Shown here piece after piece: positions 1-12,520 of a DNA stretch of 64,000 bases. The stretch spans positions 6,386,001 through 6,450,000 of the forward strand of contig NC_065558.1 of NCBI RefSeq assembly GCF_022605725.1, written 5' to 3'. The position numbers and the translations under genes were made by a program. This stretch comes from Anthonomus grandis grandis. Taxonomy: Eukaryota > Arthropoda > Insecta > Coleoptera > Curculionidae. The notes beneath the pieces were generated by a model. The model was not told the DNA's origin. It did not search any database and was given only the letters and a program-made list of their open reading frames with translations. The stretch's first letter is position 1. Each line of letters begins with the position of its first letter.

Positions 1-3000
1 ACATACCAGTAAGAAATTGTTTCCAAAAATCATTGTTTTCCACAGTAATTACCATGTACATTTACTGTAGGGTAAATAAATCGATTGTACAATATTTATG
101 TATTTTATTTCATTTAAGGTATTTAATTTAAAGGCATTATTTTTTAGGTTCAATAATTTGGGCTTAGTTTAATATTTTAACTTGTAATAAATAAAATATC
201 TTAGACTTAAGAATACATGAACAACCTAACAGGCTCATTACTTTGTCAAGTAAACCTATTTTGTAATTAGGTATTATATGTCAAATTTGACATCGAATGA
301 CTTTTTCGTTATACTCTGGAGACCCTACAAGAACTTTTAAGGCACTTTTACGTGAAAAAAGAGATAGAAGGAGGAGATTACTTTAACAGCGTTTTTTGTA
401 CTGAACATTTGAATGCCATTGAGAACGTCAGAATGATTATAAACTTTTTCGAATGTTTAAACCGCCCGCCTCATCGTTCACCCCATCATTCCCAACCCCC
501 CGCTAATCCATCAGATAATTCTAAAACCGAAGTTGAGGATCAAACAATATAACCACATTGGATATCTCTCGCACGAGTGGTCATTCAAAAATCATCCCCC
601 TAAACAAAACGCTCCGTGGGTGGTATACGTTTGTAATTGTTTCGTCTTTTAATGGTTTTTAATATCGCTTAGATTTTTTCCTCATATCCGGTTTGATTCT
701 ATCCAATTGATCGTATCTTAAGGAAAATATACAGGGTAATCGCTTTTCGCGTTCATAACTTTTTAATATAAAACAGGTAATTTGGGGCAAACATTCGACG
801 TTTCGTTCTTGATATGTCAGTATTTTTATTGATATGTCAGTATTTTTGCCATAAGTGTGTTTCGCTTCAACAATTTTTTTTATAAGAACAATTTAGGTTC
901 CATCAATTTGTATAAGATGATGCATTGAGTTAAAGGTGGACATATGGAGAGAATAGTGGATTAAAGAGGGATGTGATTAAAGCACTTTTAACGTAAAATG
1001 TGAAATAGCTCATAAAATAAACGGTTAATATAGAAGTATTAATATGTTTACCAAGTCCTTATTTAAAAAAGTAAACTTGATAATATACGCCTAAAAACGA
1101 AACGTCGATTCCTATATTTGATATGGCCATGAAGCGCCCAGAAAAAAAATAAAAACGGAATTATTCGGAACTTTTCACATATCTTGATGCTAAAATTTAT
1201 ACGCACACGTTATATATCTTAGGGTTAAACTACGTAAAACTGACACCCTGTATATGTAATATTATTAGCAAATCCATGTAATTATAATCCCCCGACCCGT
1301 AATCTTTTAATTGGTATATTAAAGCCTGCTCAAATGTGTATCGAAAACTGGGGGCAGTTGTTGGCTACGGCCGATCGCTTTTTTCACGCATTTTTATAAT
1401 ACAAGTTTTACCGGAGACGCGAGACGTCGTATTAACGTTAATTAGAAATTCAAAAAAGTGCACCTGCACAACCTCGAAGAGGATAAGTTTTGATTTGATC
1501 GATCTCCTGTTATCTGTTGATATTGGTCGCATTTAAGTCAGTTTTTAAGCAATGTCCATCTGTATGTCTAACAACGTAACAAGTATCTCTAGTTTTTGCT
1601 GCTAATCGAATTATGATGGACTTAAAGTCTTACGGTAATCCATCATCGGTGGCCTTGAGCGGGTAAAAACCATGTCAATAAGCATGAATATGTTTTGTTG
1701 GTTGCTTACGCAACGTTGCACAAAGTATAGGCAACCAGCAATGTACCACCCGTACACAATTTAAATTATCAAGTAATTTTAAGGTTGGGTATTAGAAATT
1801 GACTGAAAAAACTCTTTAGTTGCTTATTAGGTCTGCAAGGATGGCAAAAAACCTGGAAAATGTAAATAAACAAGAAAAATACAAATAAATATGACATATA
1901 TTTACAGTTTAGTGGTCTAGATTTAATCAAGCAATCCATTGTTTTTCGATTTAAGAAAGTCTTGAACGTCTTCAAAATGTTCATACTTTATCTGTAATCC
2001 ATCGTGTTCTTTAAAAGCAGTAATAATATTATAATTAAAAGACGAAGAAAGTATTAATTTTTTTCGAGAACCTGGCAGTTTGAAAAAATTTTTCCGGTTA
2101 AGACCCTGAGCAACCCAACATGTAAGAATTGTTGCATAGATTAATACTTCGTAGATAGGAAACTCCCCAATAGAACACTGAATGTGCGCCCTCTGAATGT
2201 CTAAGCATTGTACGAACCAGAATGCATTTGTGACGTGTGAATGAATAGCGGAAAATTTGAAATTTAATTGTGGCGCCAAGTTTAAATTTAACCGTGCGCT
2301 TAAAATTAGTGGGAAATATATGGTTTGTTTGGAAATGACAGTAGGCAGATTGAAAAAGTGTTAAAATGGGACTTTTTTTGTCTCAATATTGAAAAGTCCT
2401 CCGTTTATTATTCTTTCTATTTGTCTACTATAATTTGTGAAAGATCCATACATTTTCTACTAGATACGTAGGTCTGGGTTTCAGAAATTAAACAAAAATA
2501 TTCACAAAATGTATTACTATATTATAAAAAGAGTTTATAGCAAAAAATTCCCAAGCTATACAATTGCAAAAATTGAAACACAAAAAAAGTCTTTGAGTGC
2601 CTGGAAATTTCTTGAAATTTTTTTTATAAATAAAATAGAAATTCATAAGAATTAATGGGGTACCTGAAAAGGTTGAATAATCCTTCGGAAGAGAAGTAGA
2701 CACTGCAGGAAAAATAAAAAATAAACTTTAGGTCACTCTAAAGTAAGGAAAATACGACTGTACCTGCCTGGAACAAGTTTAAAAAAAAATCCTTGACTGC
2801 CTAGAAATTCCTTGAAAAACTTTGTTTTTTAAATTACTAGAAGTGCTTGCAAAAATTAACGAATTGTCACTGTAGGAACTGCCTCAAAAAGTTAATAAAT
2901 AACCTAAGCCTTTAAAAAATAGCCTCAACTACCTGGGAGAATTTTAAAAAAGCCTTTGACGGCCTGGAAAGGTATAACAGTTAAACAGTATGTAACCATA

Positions 3001-3600
3001 AATTTCTTAATTTGTTCTATACATTTAGACCGACAAACAACAAGGTTTTGTTGTAAAAAGCCGGGACTAAGTATTTGTTTATTTTTCTTATATTCTTATG
3101 AACATAACAGTTTTCACTATACCACCTAAATTTAAAATATCGAGTTACTTTATTTTATTAAATAATTTAATAAAGGAATCTTGCATTTCCAATGATCTAC
3201 TTTTCTTTTTCAAAATTATTCAGGGAAAATGCAGGCAGCCTATAAGTTTTGCTCTAAAATGAATACTAACGAGTGGGTTACCACAAGAAAAAATGGTAAC
3301 AAGATGTTTTAATCTATGTTGAGGCAAGGAAACTTCATAGCTTTCGCATAACATGGACAGTATCCTCGTACAGCGACATTATTATTTCGTAGCTTTCCGT
3401 ATTAGGTAAAAAAATAAAATCTCACAATATTCATAAGATTTTTAACTGTTAGCAATGGTCACAATGGTTACATGGGCGCTTTGCCACTGGTTAAGTCAAA
3501 GATTACTCATCCACACTCAAAGCAGATAAATGTGAAATTAGCCACGCATGGAAAATAGAGAAGCAAGGAGGGCAATAAATTAAGAATTAAGTAAGAATTC
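1..3600. other. AT-rich intergenic DNA, no gene recognised
   Basis: No exon with recognisable protein similarity is seen. The longest open frame is 118 codons on the minus strand at 1923-2279; it matches no family I know and its composition is that of the surrounding DNA, so I do not call it a gene. A short direct duplication of a GATATGTCAGTATTTTT word lies at about 811-848. Between about 2570 and 2990 there are several GCCTGGAAA or TGCCTGGAA words resembling the satellite unit at 24,640-26,020. Confidence 0.6.
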
Positions 3601-4160
3601 GCGGTGTAGCGATACTAGCGCAGCCACTATACAAAAGGATAGCGCAGCCACTATACAATTGATCCACTTTCAGGGCCCTGGCTACTTTTCAAATTCTCTA
3701 TTAAATCAGGCAACTTCCTTGTCGGTCACGTGTCAATTCTCCCCCTGTCCCCTCCAATTAACCCCAAAAAAAAGGAAACCGAAAAAAACGGTTCTCGATC
3801 GATAAATCGACCAGAAATCACCAATAACAAACACGCACGCCCCCCATATAACAACCGAAAGTTCAAAGCCAATGGTGGGCGAGCCGCCGACGATCCTCGC
3901 TCGTCTAACACCTGAAAATCGCGGGGGTGGCAACCACGTGCCGCCCCAAATCCGATTGGACATCACCGTGTTAGAAACGCGGTGGTGGGGCGGAATCGTG
4001 GGGCGGCGCTAGTCTTACTACGTTTATGAGCAACTGTGCCTTCGGTCGCCCCTAACCATAAACAGTTAGTTACCTTTAGAGTTGTCTAGGAGACGGTTGT
4101 GTGTTAGGGAGTTAGCAGAGAAGTTTCAATTCTACTTACGCGAGTTTTCTTTTCGTCTCA
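3600..4160. promoter_or_regulatory. GC-richer island, candidate regulatory DNA or 5' exon
   Basis: This stretch is much less AT-rich than its surroundings, with runs of C and G, a CACGTG E-box-like word near 3937 and no consistent coding frame. Open frames occur on both strands only because stops are rare in GC-rich sequence. It begins with an 18 bp word (AGCGCAGCCACTATACAA) duplicated in tandem around 3616-3657. It may be a promoter, enhancer or noncoding first exon of the downstream gcm gene, but nothing in the sequence proves this. Confidence 0.25.
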
Positions 4161-6280
4161 TTTTGGACTGTTTCAATCACATTGTGATGTGTCTTTAAGG
4201 ATAATTTTGTGAAAAACGTGGTGCCTGTATTCATTTATCCGTTTTAGGAAGATATGGTAATTCTGTAAGTATTTGACTGTTGAAGTCTTTTGGTGTGTGG
4301 TTTTAATTAATCCTGATTAAGAAAGCATTTCCTTCGTACTTGACTGTTGATGTTTTTTTTAATAAGCGGAGCCTCATGCTGCTGCAATAAATTTAATGTA
4401 ATATTTTTAAGGGTTTTGTACCTGTTATATTACAATATCCTAAAAGCAACTTTTAGTTTTGATTCCAATTTTTTCAACGATTTTGTAGTCATTGCCTGTT
4501 AATGTCTTACAATCTAAATGCCTTGTACGTATGTATATTTTTGATAAATATAATTTGGTGCTATTTTATTTTTTTCTAGTAATTTCCGAAATGATTTAGC
4601 TTAGAGAGATTAAAATGTTTAACTTATTCGGAGGTTTCAACCGACATTTGCAAAAAAATTAGAAATGTTAACATTTCAATTACCATCAAATCGAATTTAG
4701 TTAGAACTAAGGTCTCCTGCAGATGAATTTCTTATAAACCTAATAAAAACGACCCTTAATCAATTATTGGGGATATTTTTATAAACTCTTCTGCGAAAAA
4801 TTAGGGTCTAAATTTGATTTTTTAAATTACATCAAGTCGAGTTTATATGGGAACGAGTTTTAATACAACCGAATGATTGACTAAAAAACATCGCCAATGA
4901 ATTGGCCCAGAAAGACATCAGGGAAAATTAGACTTGAACTATGAAAATTAAAAAAATAAATAAATCAAGTTAAATTAGTAGGGAAGTACGGAAGATTTAT
5001 TGTCATAGAGAAGTTTTTCTAGTTTTAAATCAGTATACGCTGAATATGCGCTCTGCGTTGACGCGTCAAAGTCGGAGTAAGCCATACTAAATAATTTTTT
5101 TAAGGTCGTAATTATAAATTTATAAATTCTAAAAAATTGTGGGGTATTTAGAACACTTTAGAGAATTTGTGCGTGTCAGATCCTTTACTTAAAGTTAATT
5201 TTTCCACAAAACGGACAACTGTTAATTAACAAAATTTTTCCGAATTTGCTTTTTTATAATAAATTAAAAAATACAATTAGCGGAAAATTATTTTACTTCG
5301 TGGAGCCTTCTTATATAGATATTTAACAAGATTACATCATAAAAGTTAAAAAAAATTAAAATTACTTTGTTTATATAATTTTTCAACTTTTAGTCAAACC
5401 TCTCATAAAATGATTAAATGACCAACAAACACATTTTACATAGCTTTTGAATTTAATTATATGAAGGAAGGAAGGCAAGTAATAAAAAATAAAATACATA
5501 TAAATATATAATTCTAGCTGTAAAAAATAAAAAAATTACAAAAGTAACAGAAACAAAAGCAATTGAGGTAAAAAGCAAATCCTAATCCCTTAAACGCCAT
5601 TGCCAACAGGGTCAACATTTTAATTCAAGATAATTAATCAAAGAAATGCTTTTGTATTTGATGCTGTTTGCAATAAAGTATATTAACAAAACTCATTGCG
5701 TTTTAGCTCGAGAGATTCAAATCTCTGTGGGTAAGTATTAAAAAGCGCAAACTTCTGCACCTTTTCAATAAGATCTATATTAAGTTCTACCTGTGGTGCC
5801 TATATTACATCAAGCATCGAAATAAAGTCTTACCAAAAAGTTATACAATCCGACCTGTTTAAAATACTTTGTGTTCCTAATTTTAATCTCAAAATTATAT
5901 AGGCTTTACTTGTTTGCATGAAAGACGTTTACACTTCTAGTTTCTGAACAATTCATCGTGATGACTTAGTAAATTTTTTTGATGAATAGTAAATTTTATT
6001 TCCTGTAAATGTCATAACAGAACACTTATTAAAATTGAGCAACATTTTATTTACCTGAAACACTGCATATAATAGGTCCAGCTGTAATAAGTAAGAATCG
6101 TTCTGGTGTTCAATTACCTTGAGAATCATCATGGAGACCGCAAGTCAATTGGGATATTTTTTTTTTTAAGTGCGAAAAATTAGCATTTTAAAATTGAAAA
6201 TCTATAAAACAAATTAAACCAAGACGAATTATATGGAAACAAATTCTTATAAATTAATTTGAAAAAAGTCAATTGGTCAA
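4160..6280. other. AT-rich intergenic DNA with a faint direct repeat
   Basis: No gene is seen. The stretch near 4730-4880 (GGGGATATTTTTATAAAC, then GCGAAAAATTAG, then TATATGGGAACGAG) resembles, with many differences, 6140-6250 (GGGATATTTTTTTT, GCGAAAAATTAGC, TATATGGAAACAAA). This suggests two old copies of one repeat. Confidence 0.35.
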
Positions 6281-6284
6281 CTTG

Positions 6285-7020
6285 CGACATCTTTGATGCA
6301 ATGATGCCAAATGTTTATGTAGAAATGGAAAAAAACCCTTCATAGTATCATAAAAATTAGTCACTTATTTCGACAGGCATAAAACAATACTACTGTTCCT
6401 CTTTAATAAAATAGGATAAGATACTTTAAAAAGAAGTCAATACTCAAGGTTAAATAAACGCAGATAACGTATATTAGAGAAAAAAAGCAACAACATTGCA
6501 ACGCCGCTCTATCGCATTATTGATTCCACCGACACAAGGAATCTTTACCAGTGACGTCGTCAAAAAATATTTACATGATAAATATTTATTAATAATAGAT
6601 TATGCTTTAAATTATAAACAATATTACTTCATTAGAGGAGGTACCTATCCAATAAAAAGCATGTTTATGGAAATTACATATTTTATAATTATTATAGATT
6701 TCTTAATAATAAGTTTTTAATATTCTACGTTTATGATCGACGGTATAATGATGTTATGACAGTATCTGTATTTACTTGTGAAAAAATCGGCTTGAATCGC
6801 CTTTTTTCTATGGTATCTATTTAAACTTTTTATTTTTAATCCAAAATCAAATATTATATGCGTTGAACTATAGCTGAGAATTTACTCTTTTTAAAAATGT
6901 GTGTAAACTTGACAACAGAGAATCGATGAATGTGTTTATAAACAAAACACCTCCCTTGCCTTTTTGAACTTAAACAAAGTTGTTGTTTACTAATTCTAGT
7001 GTTTCGATGTTCGAAACTTA
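6285..7020 (+). repeat. Dispersed repeat, short copy A
   Basis: Two blocks here reappear in order at 51,055-51,545 and 53,400-54,020. Shared words include GATGCAATGATGCCAAATG, CGCAACGCCGCTC, CCAGTGACGTCGTCAA, TTGACAACAGAGAATCG and AGTTGTTGTTTACTAATTC. This copy lacks the roughly 1.85 kb that separates the blocks in the other copy, so it looks like an internally deleted, non-autonomous relative. No TIRs were clear by eye. Confidence 0.7.
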
Positions 7021-7720
7021 GACATGTTTAATTTTTTTTTGTTCTTGGTGAGAACAAAAAAAATCAAATAGATCTAAAAAATTCACAAAATTAACAATTT
7101 AATTTTTTTAAATATTTACATACAATTTAGAAAAAAACTTAAAAAAATAAGCTATAGTCAGACAATTAGACATTCTTTTTTTAAAATTTTAAAAGTATAT
7201 ATTTAATGTATAATTTAAATGAATATGATTTTGTGGTTTCATCTTCTCAATTTAATTTTAATTGATTTCATTATTAATAGGAATTTAATGCATAACTTAA
7301 ATGTATATTCTGTTTTCTAATTTTATACAGTTTTTAATACAAATTGCTGTTTTTCAATATTTTGATCGTTAAATAATTGTTTGTAAGAAAATAATTAACA
7401 TTTTGGATTTTTTTTAATATAAGTAATTAAGTAAATTAAATGCACAATTTAAATATATATTATGTCCCTGTTATTAATATTTTATTTAAATACATGCATA
7501 ACTTAAATGAATATAATTTAAGAAAAAATAAATAGAATAATAATTTATTAATTTCCAAAATTTCCGTGACGTTGTTAAGCCTGTTCTATCGTATGTGTAG
7601 TACAGGCTTACCTGGAAGTAGTACAAGTAACTGGAAATGTAATTCTTGGTAATTATATATATAAACTGACTCACGTAAAAAAAGTGTTTTTTTTTGCATA
7701 CATTAAAATGTATGCAAATA
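7020..7720. other. Very AT-rich DNA, nothing recognised
   Basis: Mostly A and T runs with no coding frame, RNA gene or clear repeat end visible. Confidence 0.6.
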
Positions 7721-7724
7721 TAGT

Positions 7725-8292
7725 CTCCAATAAAAATTAGGACGCGGAAAGCATTTTTTTTTTATTAAAAACAACAAAAAACATTGAGAATTTTTTTTTC
7801 AGTTTTTTGAAGGATTTGATAGGCAGTGTGTGGAGGGAGGGCTGTTAGGTTAAGGGTTAAGGAAAGTTTGGATTAATCCAATCCAACCCCCATAAGGGTA
7901 AATTTAATAGGAAATCCTGCAAAAAATCCATTTTTTTATTTAAGTTTTTTGTTGTTTTTAATATATAAAAACTACTTTTTCTACTACCGTGCGTAAAGTG
8001 CACACTTTACACACTTCCCAATGTAAAATGGGTGTGTAAAATTTCACTTTTTATGCACTAGTGCCGAAAAATGTATTTGAAGTTTATTTCAGTGCGCAAA
8101 AAGTAATTTGACGTTTACTTTATAATTTGTCAAATTACTTTTTTTTAATGTTTTCTTCGGTAGTAGAAAAAATTTTTGTATGTGACACGTGTGTAAAATC
8201 CCCTTTTTTTATTCATCAAAAAAGGCTCATTTTACACACATTTGTTATATAAATAATTATTTTGCATCCTAATTTTTACTGAAGACTTCATA
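7725..8292. mobile_element. MITE-like element with inverted ends and a nested hairpin
   Basis: The left end reads AGTCTCCAATAAAAATTAGG. The reverse complement of the right end (about 8265-8292) reads AGTCTTCAGTAAAAATTAGG, giving imperfect TIRs of about 25 bp around some 570 bp with no coding capacity. Inside, TTTTCTACTACCG near 7977 and CGGTAGTAGAAAA near 8158 form a second inverted pair, suggesting a smaller hairpin element inserted in, or evolved within, the first. Exact ends and target duplication are uncertain. Confidence 0.5.
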
Positions 8293-8639
8293 TTTCATGG
8301 TTTTTTAACGTTTGCATAAAAAAACTCTGTTTTTTTAAATTAAACCATTTTTGTAGGTATATATAATTACCGTCAAGCTATAATCTGAACGATCTGTGAA
8401 ATCAACTTCCAGAGCCCGATTAGAAATTTTACCTGCATTGCAAAATATTAAGTAGGTACGATTAATGGCAAAAAATGTACAAGTAAAGTCGAATATTCGA
8501 AGAAATAATACTAGTGACAGTAACAGAAGGTAGAATAAATTATTAAACAGAAAAAAGGCAACTTAATCAAACTCTTAAAAACGTTGGACCTGGCACAATG
8601 GGGCTTAATGGTCTAATTAATTTATGGTAATAGGAGTCA

Positions 8640-9350
8640 ACGGTATATTCAAATTCAAAACATTTTATTCATCATATTTGTATAATTACAATCTTGTAGT
8701 ACAAATAAATAATATAATAAGGATTTGATCAATGATGAACGCGAACAGTACAGCGTTTACCTAAAGCCGATGGCAGTGCCAGCCGTATGTTGCACTGACG
8801 CACTTTTTATAGCCTAATTTTGGTTAATATACACTATAAACGTATTTATAAAATTATAACAAAAAAAAACAATAAATTATTAGTTCTACAGCAAGTCAAA
8901 GAAGGAAAAAAACAACCAATCCACCAGGGCATCAAGCAATTTGAACAATGTTTCAGTTAGGCACCCATTAACTAAGATTGTTGGACAAGCAACATAGTTT
9001 TAATGTATCTTAAGAATTTATTCAGCCCCAAATTCTGAACCTATTTTAGTAATTTATTCCAATAGTAAGATGCGATATATTCGAAAGATTTTTGATTAGA
9101 GGCCGATTTATGTTTGGCTACCTTTACTTAGAGTTTGACATATTTCGAGTGTTGTAATTATGACAAAAAGTGTAAATTTTTTTTTTAAATATGTTATGGC
9201 TTTTTCTACGGTTTTTATAGAATTATGATTTAAATAAGGGGTAACATGTTCTGTAATTTCTGTATTTTATGAGAGAGATTTAGCGTAACTGAGTTTACGT
9301 ACACCTGTCTGCCAAACCCACGAATGTGTTCTTCTTTAATTTTTCACGGG
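8640..9350 (-). mobile_element. Possible LINE 3' remnant
   Basis: On the minus strand the stretch ends in an AATAAA-type tail near 8700. It contains a short frame reading IASYYWNKLLK near 9060, which recalls the C-terminal part of insect LINE ORF2 proteins. Stops and frameshifts are everywhere. This is a weak call resting on one short motif plus tail orientation. Confidence 0.25.
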
Positions 9351-9624
9351 AGCCATTTAAAGAGTAATAGGAAATTCATATTTTAATTTATATTGGTTTT
9401 TATTGGAAATTTTTGTTAAAAGCTTAGTATACCAATATATAATTTTAACTTCTGATGCTTAAGATATACATTTATGAAAAACATTTTTTTTATCTTAAAA
9501 AGCACATTCATGATTTTGGCAGATCAAATATTTTATGAAAAAACTAATTCGCGATCGTGGTATGAAAAAATACTTTATTTTTTGTTTATACAAAAATATA
9601 CTTAATAAAAAAACAAAGCTTTTT

Positions 9625-9993
9625 TTACTTATAGTCATCAAAGTTGGGTTCCGGTAACCAATCTCTCATTTTATTAACAGTCTTTAAACTTCTATAAAAG
9701 GGATGATAAATAGCAGGAATGGTTCCGTCTTTGCAAATTTTTTCTAAGTCCGCATATTTGAATTTCGTAATTGGCAAATTACCTTGGTAAGCTTTTCTTA
9801 GCAGTAGTTTTTTTTTTCGGTAACGTCTCTTGCTTCTTTTAGCAGCTTCCTCCAAGAAAGAGGACTCTTTGAAGCTGGTTTTATAGAAAATCTTTTGAGG
9901 CTCTTTTTTCTCATTATGAAGCCAGCAAATACTTCGCCAAGGAATTTTTAACTTTGTTTTTAAAAGGGAATATGACAGAAAATCCTCAAACAT
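9625..9993 (-). pseudogene. Orphan 122-codon ORF, probably transposon-derived C-terminus
   Basis: A minus-strand frame of 122 codons with a very basic middle (RSKRRYRKKKLLLRKAYQ). Its tail contains LEKICKDGTIPAIYHPFYRSL. I recall this kind of tail (basic linker, then K-x-x-DL-x-x-LCKDG-IP-x-x-YH-x-FY) at the C-termini of multi-copy insect proteins linked to transposons, but I cannot name the family. No upstream partner exon or catalytic domain is visible, so it is more likely a relic than a host gene. It lies among repeats in the gene-poor left third of the window. Confidence 0.3.
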
Positions 9994-10617
9994 AAAGTTT
10001 ATTACATTAAAGGGCCTTGGATTTATTCGTGTGTCTCTTATGAGATGTGCTCAACCTTCAGGCACATAACCAGATACAAATTTTATTTTTTTTTAAATTT
10101 TAGAATGGATTGAATCGTATTCCATCTCCGAATGCCCTGTCTCAAAAATTTATGATTTAGCGTTTGAAGGGTTTGATGTTTTAATACATGTAAACATAAA
10201 TATGAACATAACATAGCGTTAAATCGCGAATGTTGAAAATCGAAAGGACCGGAAACGCCACAATCACCAATGAGCCATTTTGTGTATCAAGAAGTAACAT
10301 GTCTTCACATTAGCGAAAATATGATGTTGTGTTACCGGTTTATTTATTATGCAAGCACATTCGTGATTTTAGCAGATTAAAATAATTTTTATTTTGAATT
10401 ATTTTGTATGGAAAACGAGAAATCGAAAAAATTTCACATTTGTTGTTTTGGCAGACTTTCATACAAATTGTATTTAATTTTAGATGACAAAAAACGTTTA
10501 AGACTTTTCAATCTCATATATGCCAAGTGATTTTTCATTTATTGATAATGTTGTAATATCGCGTTAATTGTTCCTTGGTTTTTATATTAGTTTTTGTGTG
10601 GTATCGTGGTTTGTTAA
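9994..10617. other. AT-rich DNA, nothing recognised
   Basis: No coding frame, RNA gene or repeat boundary was recognised between the ORF at 9,625-9,993 and the transposase relic that begins near 10,620. Confidence 0.5.
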
Positions 10618-10619
10618 TC

Positions 10620-11545
10620 AGTAATATGGAACATTTAAAAAATAAGGCTTTGAAGGCCAGACTCGTGAGGTTATTGCAAATGTAATAAGAATTGGTGATA
10701 AAGAAAGTGCCAATAATGCTTTTAAGCTACCCTTAAAAAATAAAACAAAATAAGCATCTATGTATTGTGGAGTAGGACGAAAAGAAGACCAACATCGACG
10801 TGAGTTTGACCCTACAGAGCCTTTATCGACTCCAGGAAAAAACACGTGAAAGATTATCAGTACTGGAAAATATTGACGATGCTAATTTTGGCGTAATAAG
10901 AAGAATTATTGATACATTTTATACAGAATGTAAAGTAATACCAACTTTAGGAAAGATGCTGGCGAAAATTAAGGAGGAAATTGAATTTCTATATGAAAAA
11001 GACTCGCTGCGAAGATTATTAAAAAAATGATGTCAAAACCGGAGCAAAATTTTAATGCAATATTCGGAATAACAAAAAACATTAGTTGGAGTGGTCGCTA
11101 CATTTTAGTATATGCCGGAAACGAAAATGGATTTGTTGAGGGTGCCTCTCTAATTTTTAAAGCTCACTTTCTATTGGGGATTATGAACGAAATGAATAGA
11201 AGAAAAACTGTTGCCAAATATTCCAGAACAGACTGTTGTTATTATGGACAACGCCCCCTATCCTATCATTTGTATTAGCAAGTAGTGTCCACAAAATCCA
11301 CGACAAAAAGTGTAATAGTAAATTGGCTCAAAGACAACAAAATTAATTTTGACGAATCAAAAAGAAAATTTGAGCTTTACAATTTATTATGTGCACATAA
11401 GGCTAATACGACCATTAAAAATTATAAAATAGACCACTTAGTGAAAGAACATGGACATATTCTACTAAGAACACCACCCCACATGTGCGAATTTGTTCAA
11501 TTTTTTTATTTTATTATGAAAATAATTTGCTTTAAATCGTTTTAA
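10620..11545 (+). pseudogene. Decayed DDE endonuclease (DDE_3-type) transposase relic
   Basis: Consecutive plus-strand frames give pieces in the order of one arthropod DDE superfamily endonuclease protein. An N-terminal helical part (10,800-11,030) ends near SLRRLLKK. A middle part (11,027-11,220) includes NENGFVEGASLIFK. VIMDNAPY is read near 11,231-11,255. A last part (11,285-11,500) contains NWLKDNKINFDE and VKEHGHILLRTPPHMCEF. The Asp of MDNAPY is the expected second catalytic residue. Frame changes and stops separate the pieces, and the segment carrying the third catalytic residue is missing after PPHMCEF, so it cannot be active. Confidence 0.6.
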
Positions 11546-11699
11546 GAAAAAAATGAAATGTGTTAAGAAGATGGAATTTTCTGAGTCCATTAATATCATC
11601 AATCGCTTTTATTGTTGGTTGTAAAAATAAAAAACCAGATAAGTAGAAAATAAAAAGGTAAAATATCGAATATTTTTTTAATTGACAGTGTGCGCCACT

Positions 11700-12520
11700 G
11701 AAAATTCCTCGAGACCAAGTTCGAATTGTGTTTTTTACAGTATTTATGGCCTTCTTCCCCCTTTCGTCGCGGTTACAGTTAACGCAGATGAATAGTATAG
11801 TATTAGTATCTAGGGCTAAATCTTTATCTTTGAGTACACTATATAAGACAATTTGAGACTATAATAGTGGCATAATTACTCATTAATTTTGTGTTGTTGG
11901 CTTGATGGGACGCTGCTGATGCACCCCTAAACTAAAACAAACCAAAGCAAGAAAATCCTACCGTAACAAAATCGCGTGGGCGAGACCGCGATCCGACGTT
12001 CAAGATTACCCTAGAATTAACCGAAGTTTAACCCGAGGGAGCGAGTGTTATTTATGTCGGTTTGACTACGCGAACGGTTTTCATTAACTTTATAACCCTT
12101 ACCTTTGAATTGAATACCGAAATTCCATTCTTGTATAAAGTGAAAGAAAAAATACTGTAATAAGAGGTAACGGTAAAGCTGCGTTATTCATAAAGCAAAA
12201 GAGAGAGCGATTGAAGAAGAGGCGAGGTGCTCCCCCCCGAGGGCCCCGTCGACCTTAAACAATTATTGTAATTCATTAAAGTTGTCGCGGTCCAGGTTGT
12301 AATTATCTCCAGCTGATTAATTGTCAGTTAAAGATAACGATCGGACTCGGATGAGAGATAAGTTTGGCGTGGTTCAGGGACATCGGGGCAGGGTTGCGTA
12401 AATAATCATCGCGTACCTCCCTAGAATTGTTTAACAAAAAAATAACGCGAATAAAACTTATACTGCATACACCGTGTCTCATTTTAATTGTTTTTACAGG
12501 GTAACTCACTTAACATTAAA
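11700..12520. promoter_or_regulatory. Non-repetitive GC-richer island upstream of gcm
   Basis: Composition is markedly less AT-rich than the flanks, with no transposon motifs and no sustained coding frame. A TATATAAG box lies at 11,840-11,847 on the plus strand with a TCATTA start-like word about 40 bp downstream, slightly farther than usual. It lies about 6 kb before the first visible gcm exon and on the same strand. A gcm promoter or enhancer is a reasonable guess; it is inference only. Confidence 0.25.

Noticed and set aside
1923..2279. 118-codon minus-strand ORF as a new gene
   Set aside because: No recognisable domain, no splice context, composition like the surrounding AT-rich DNA; left unannotated as a gene.
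3726..3966. Three overlapping open frames on both strands
   Set aside because: They exist because the island is GC-rich and stops are rare; no frame shows protein similarity, splice logic or consistent codon bias.
5700..5740. tRNA-like GATTCAAATCTC word
   Set aside because: No acceptor stem, D arm or anticodon arm could be paired around it; no tRNA gene was recognised anywhere in the window.
4700..6270. Diverged direct repeat as a transposon pair or LTRs
   Set aside because: Similarity is low and patchy, with no TG/CA ends, primer site or coding region between; noted only as a faint repeat.
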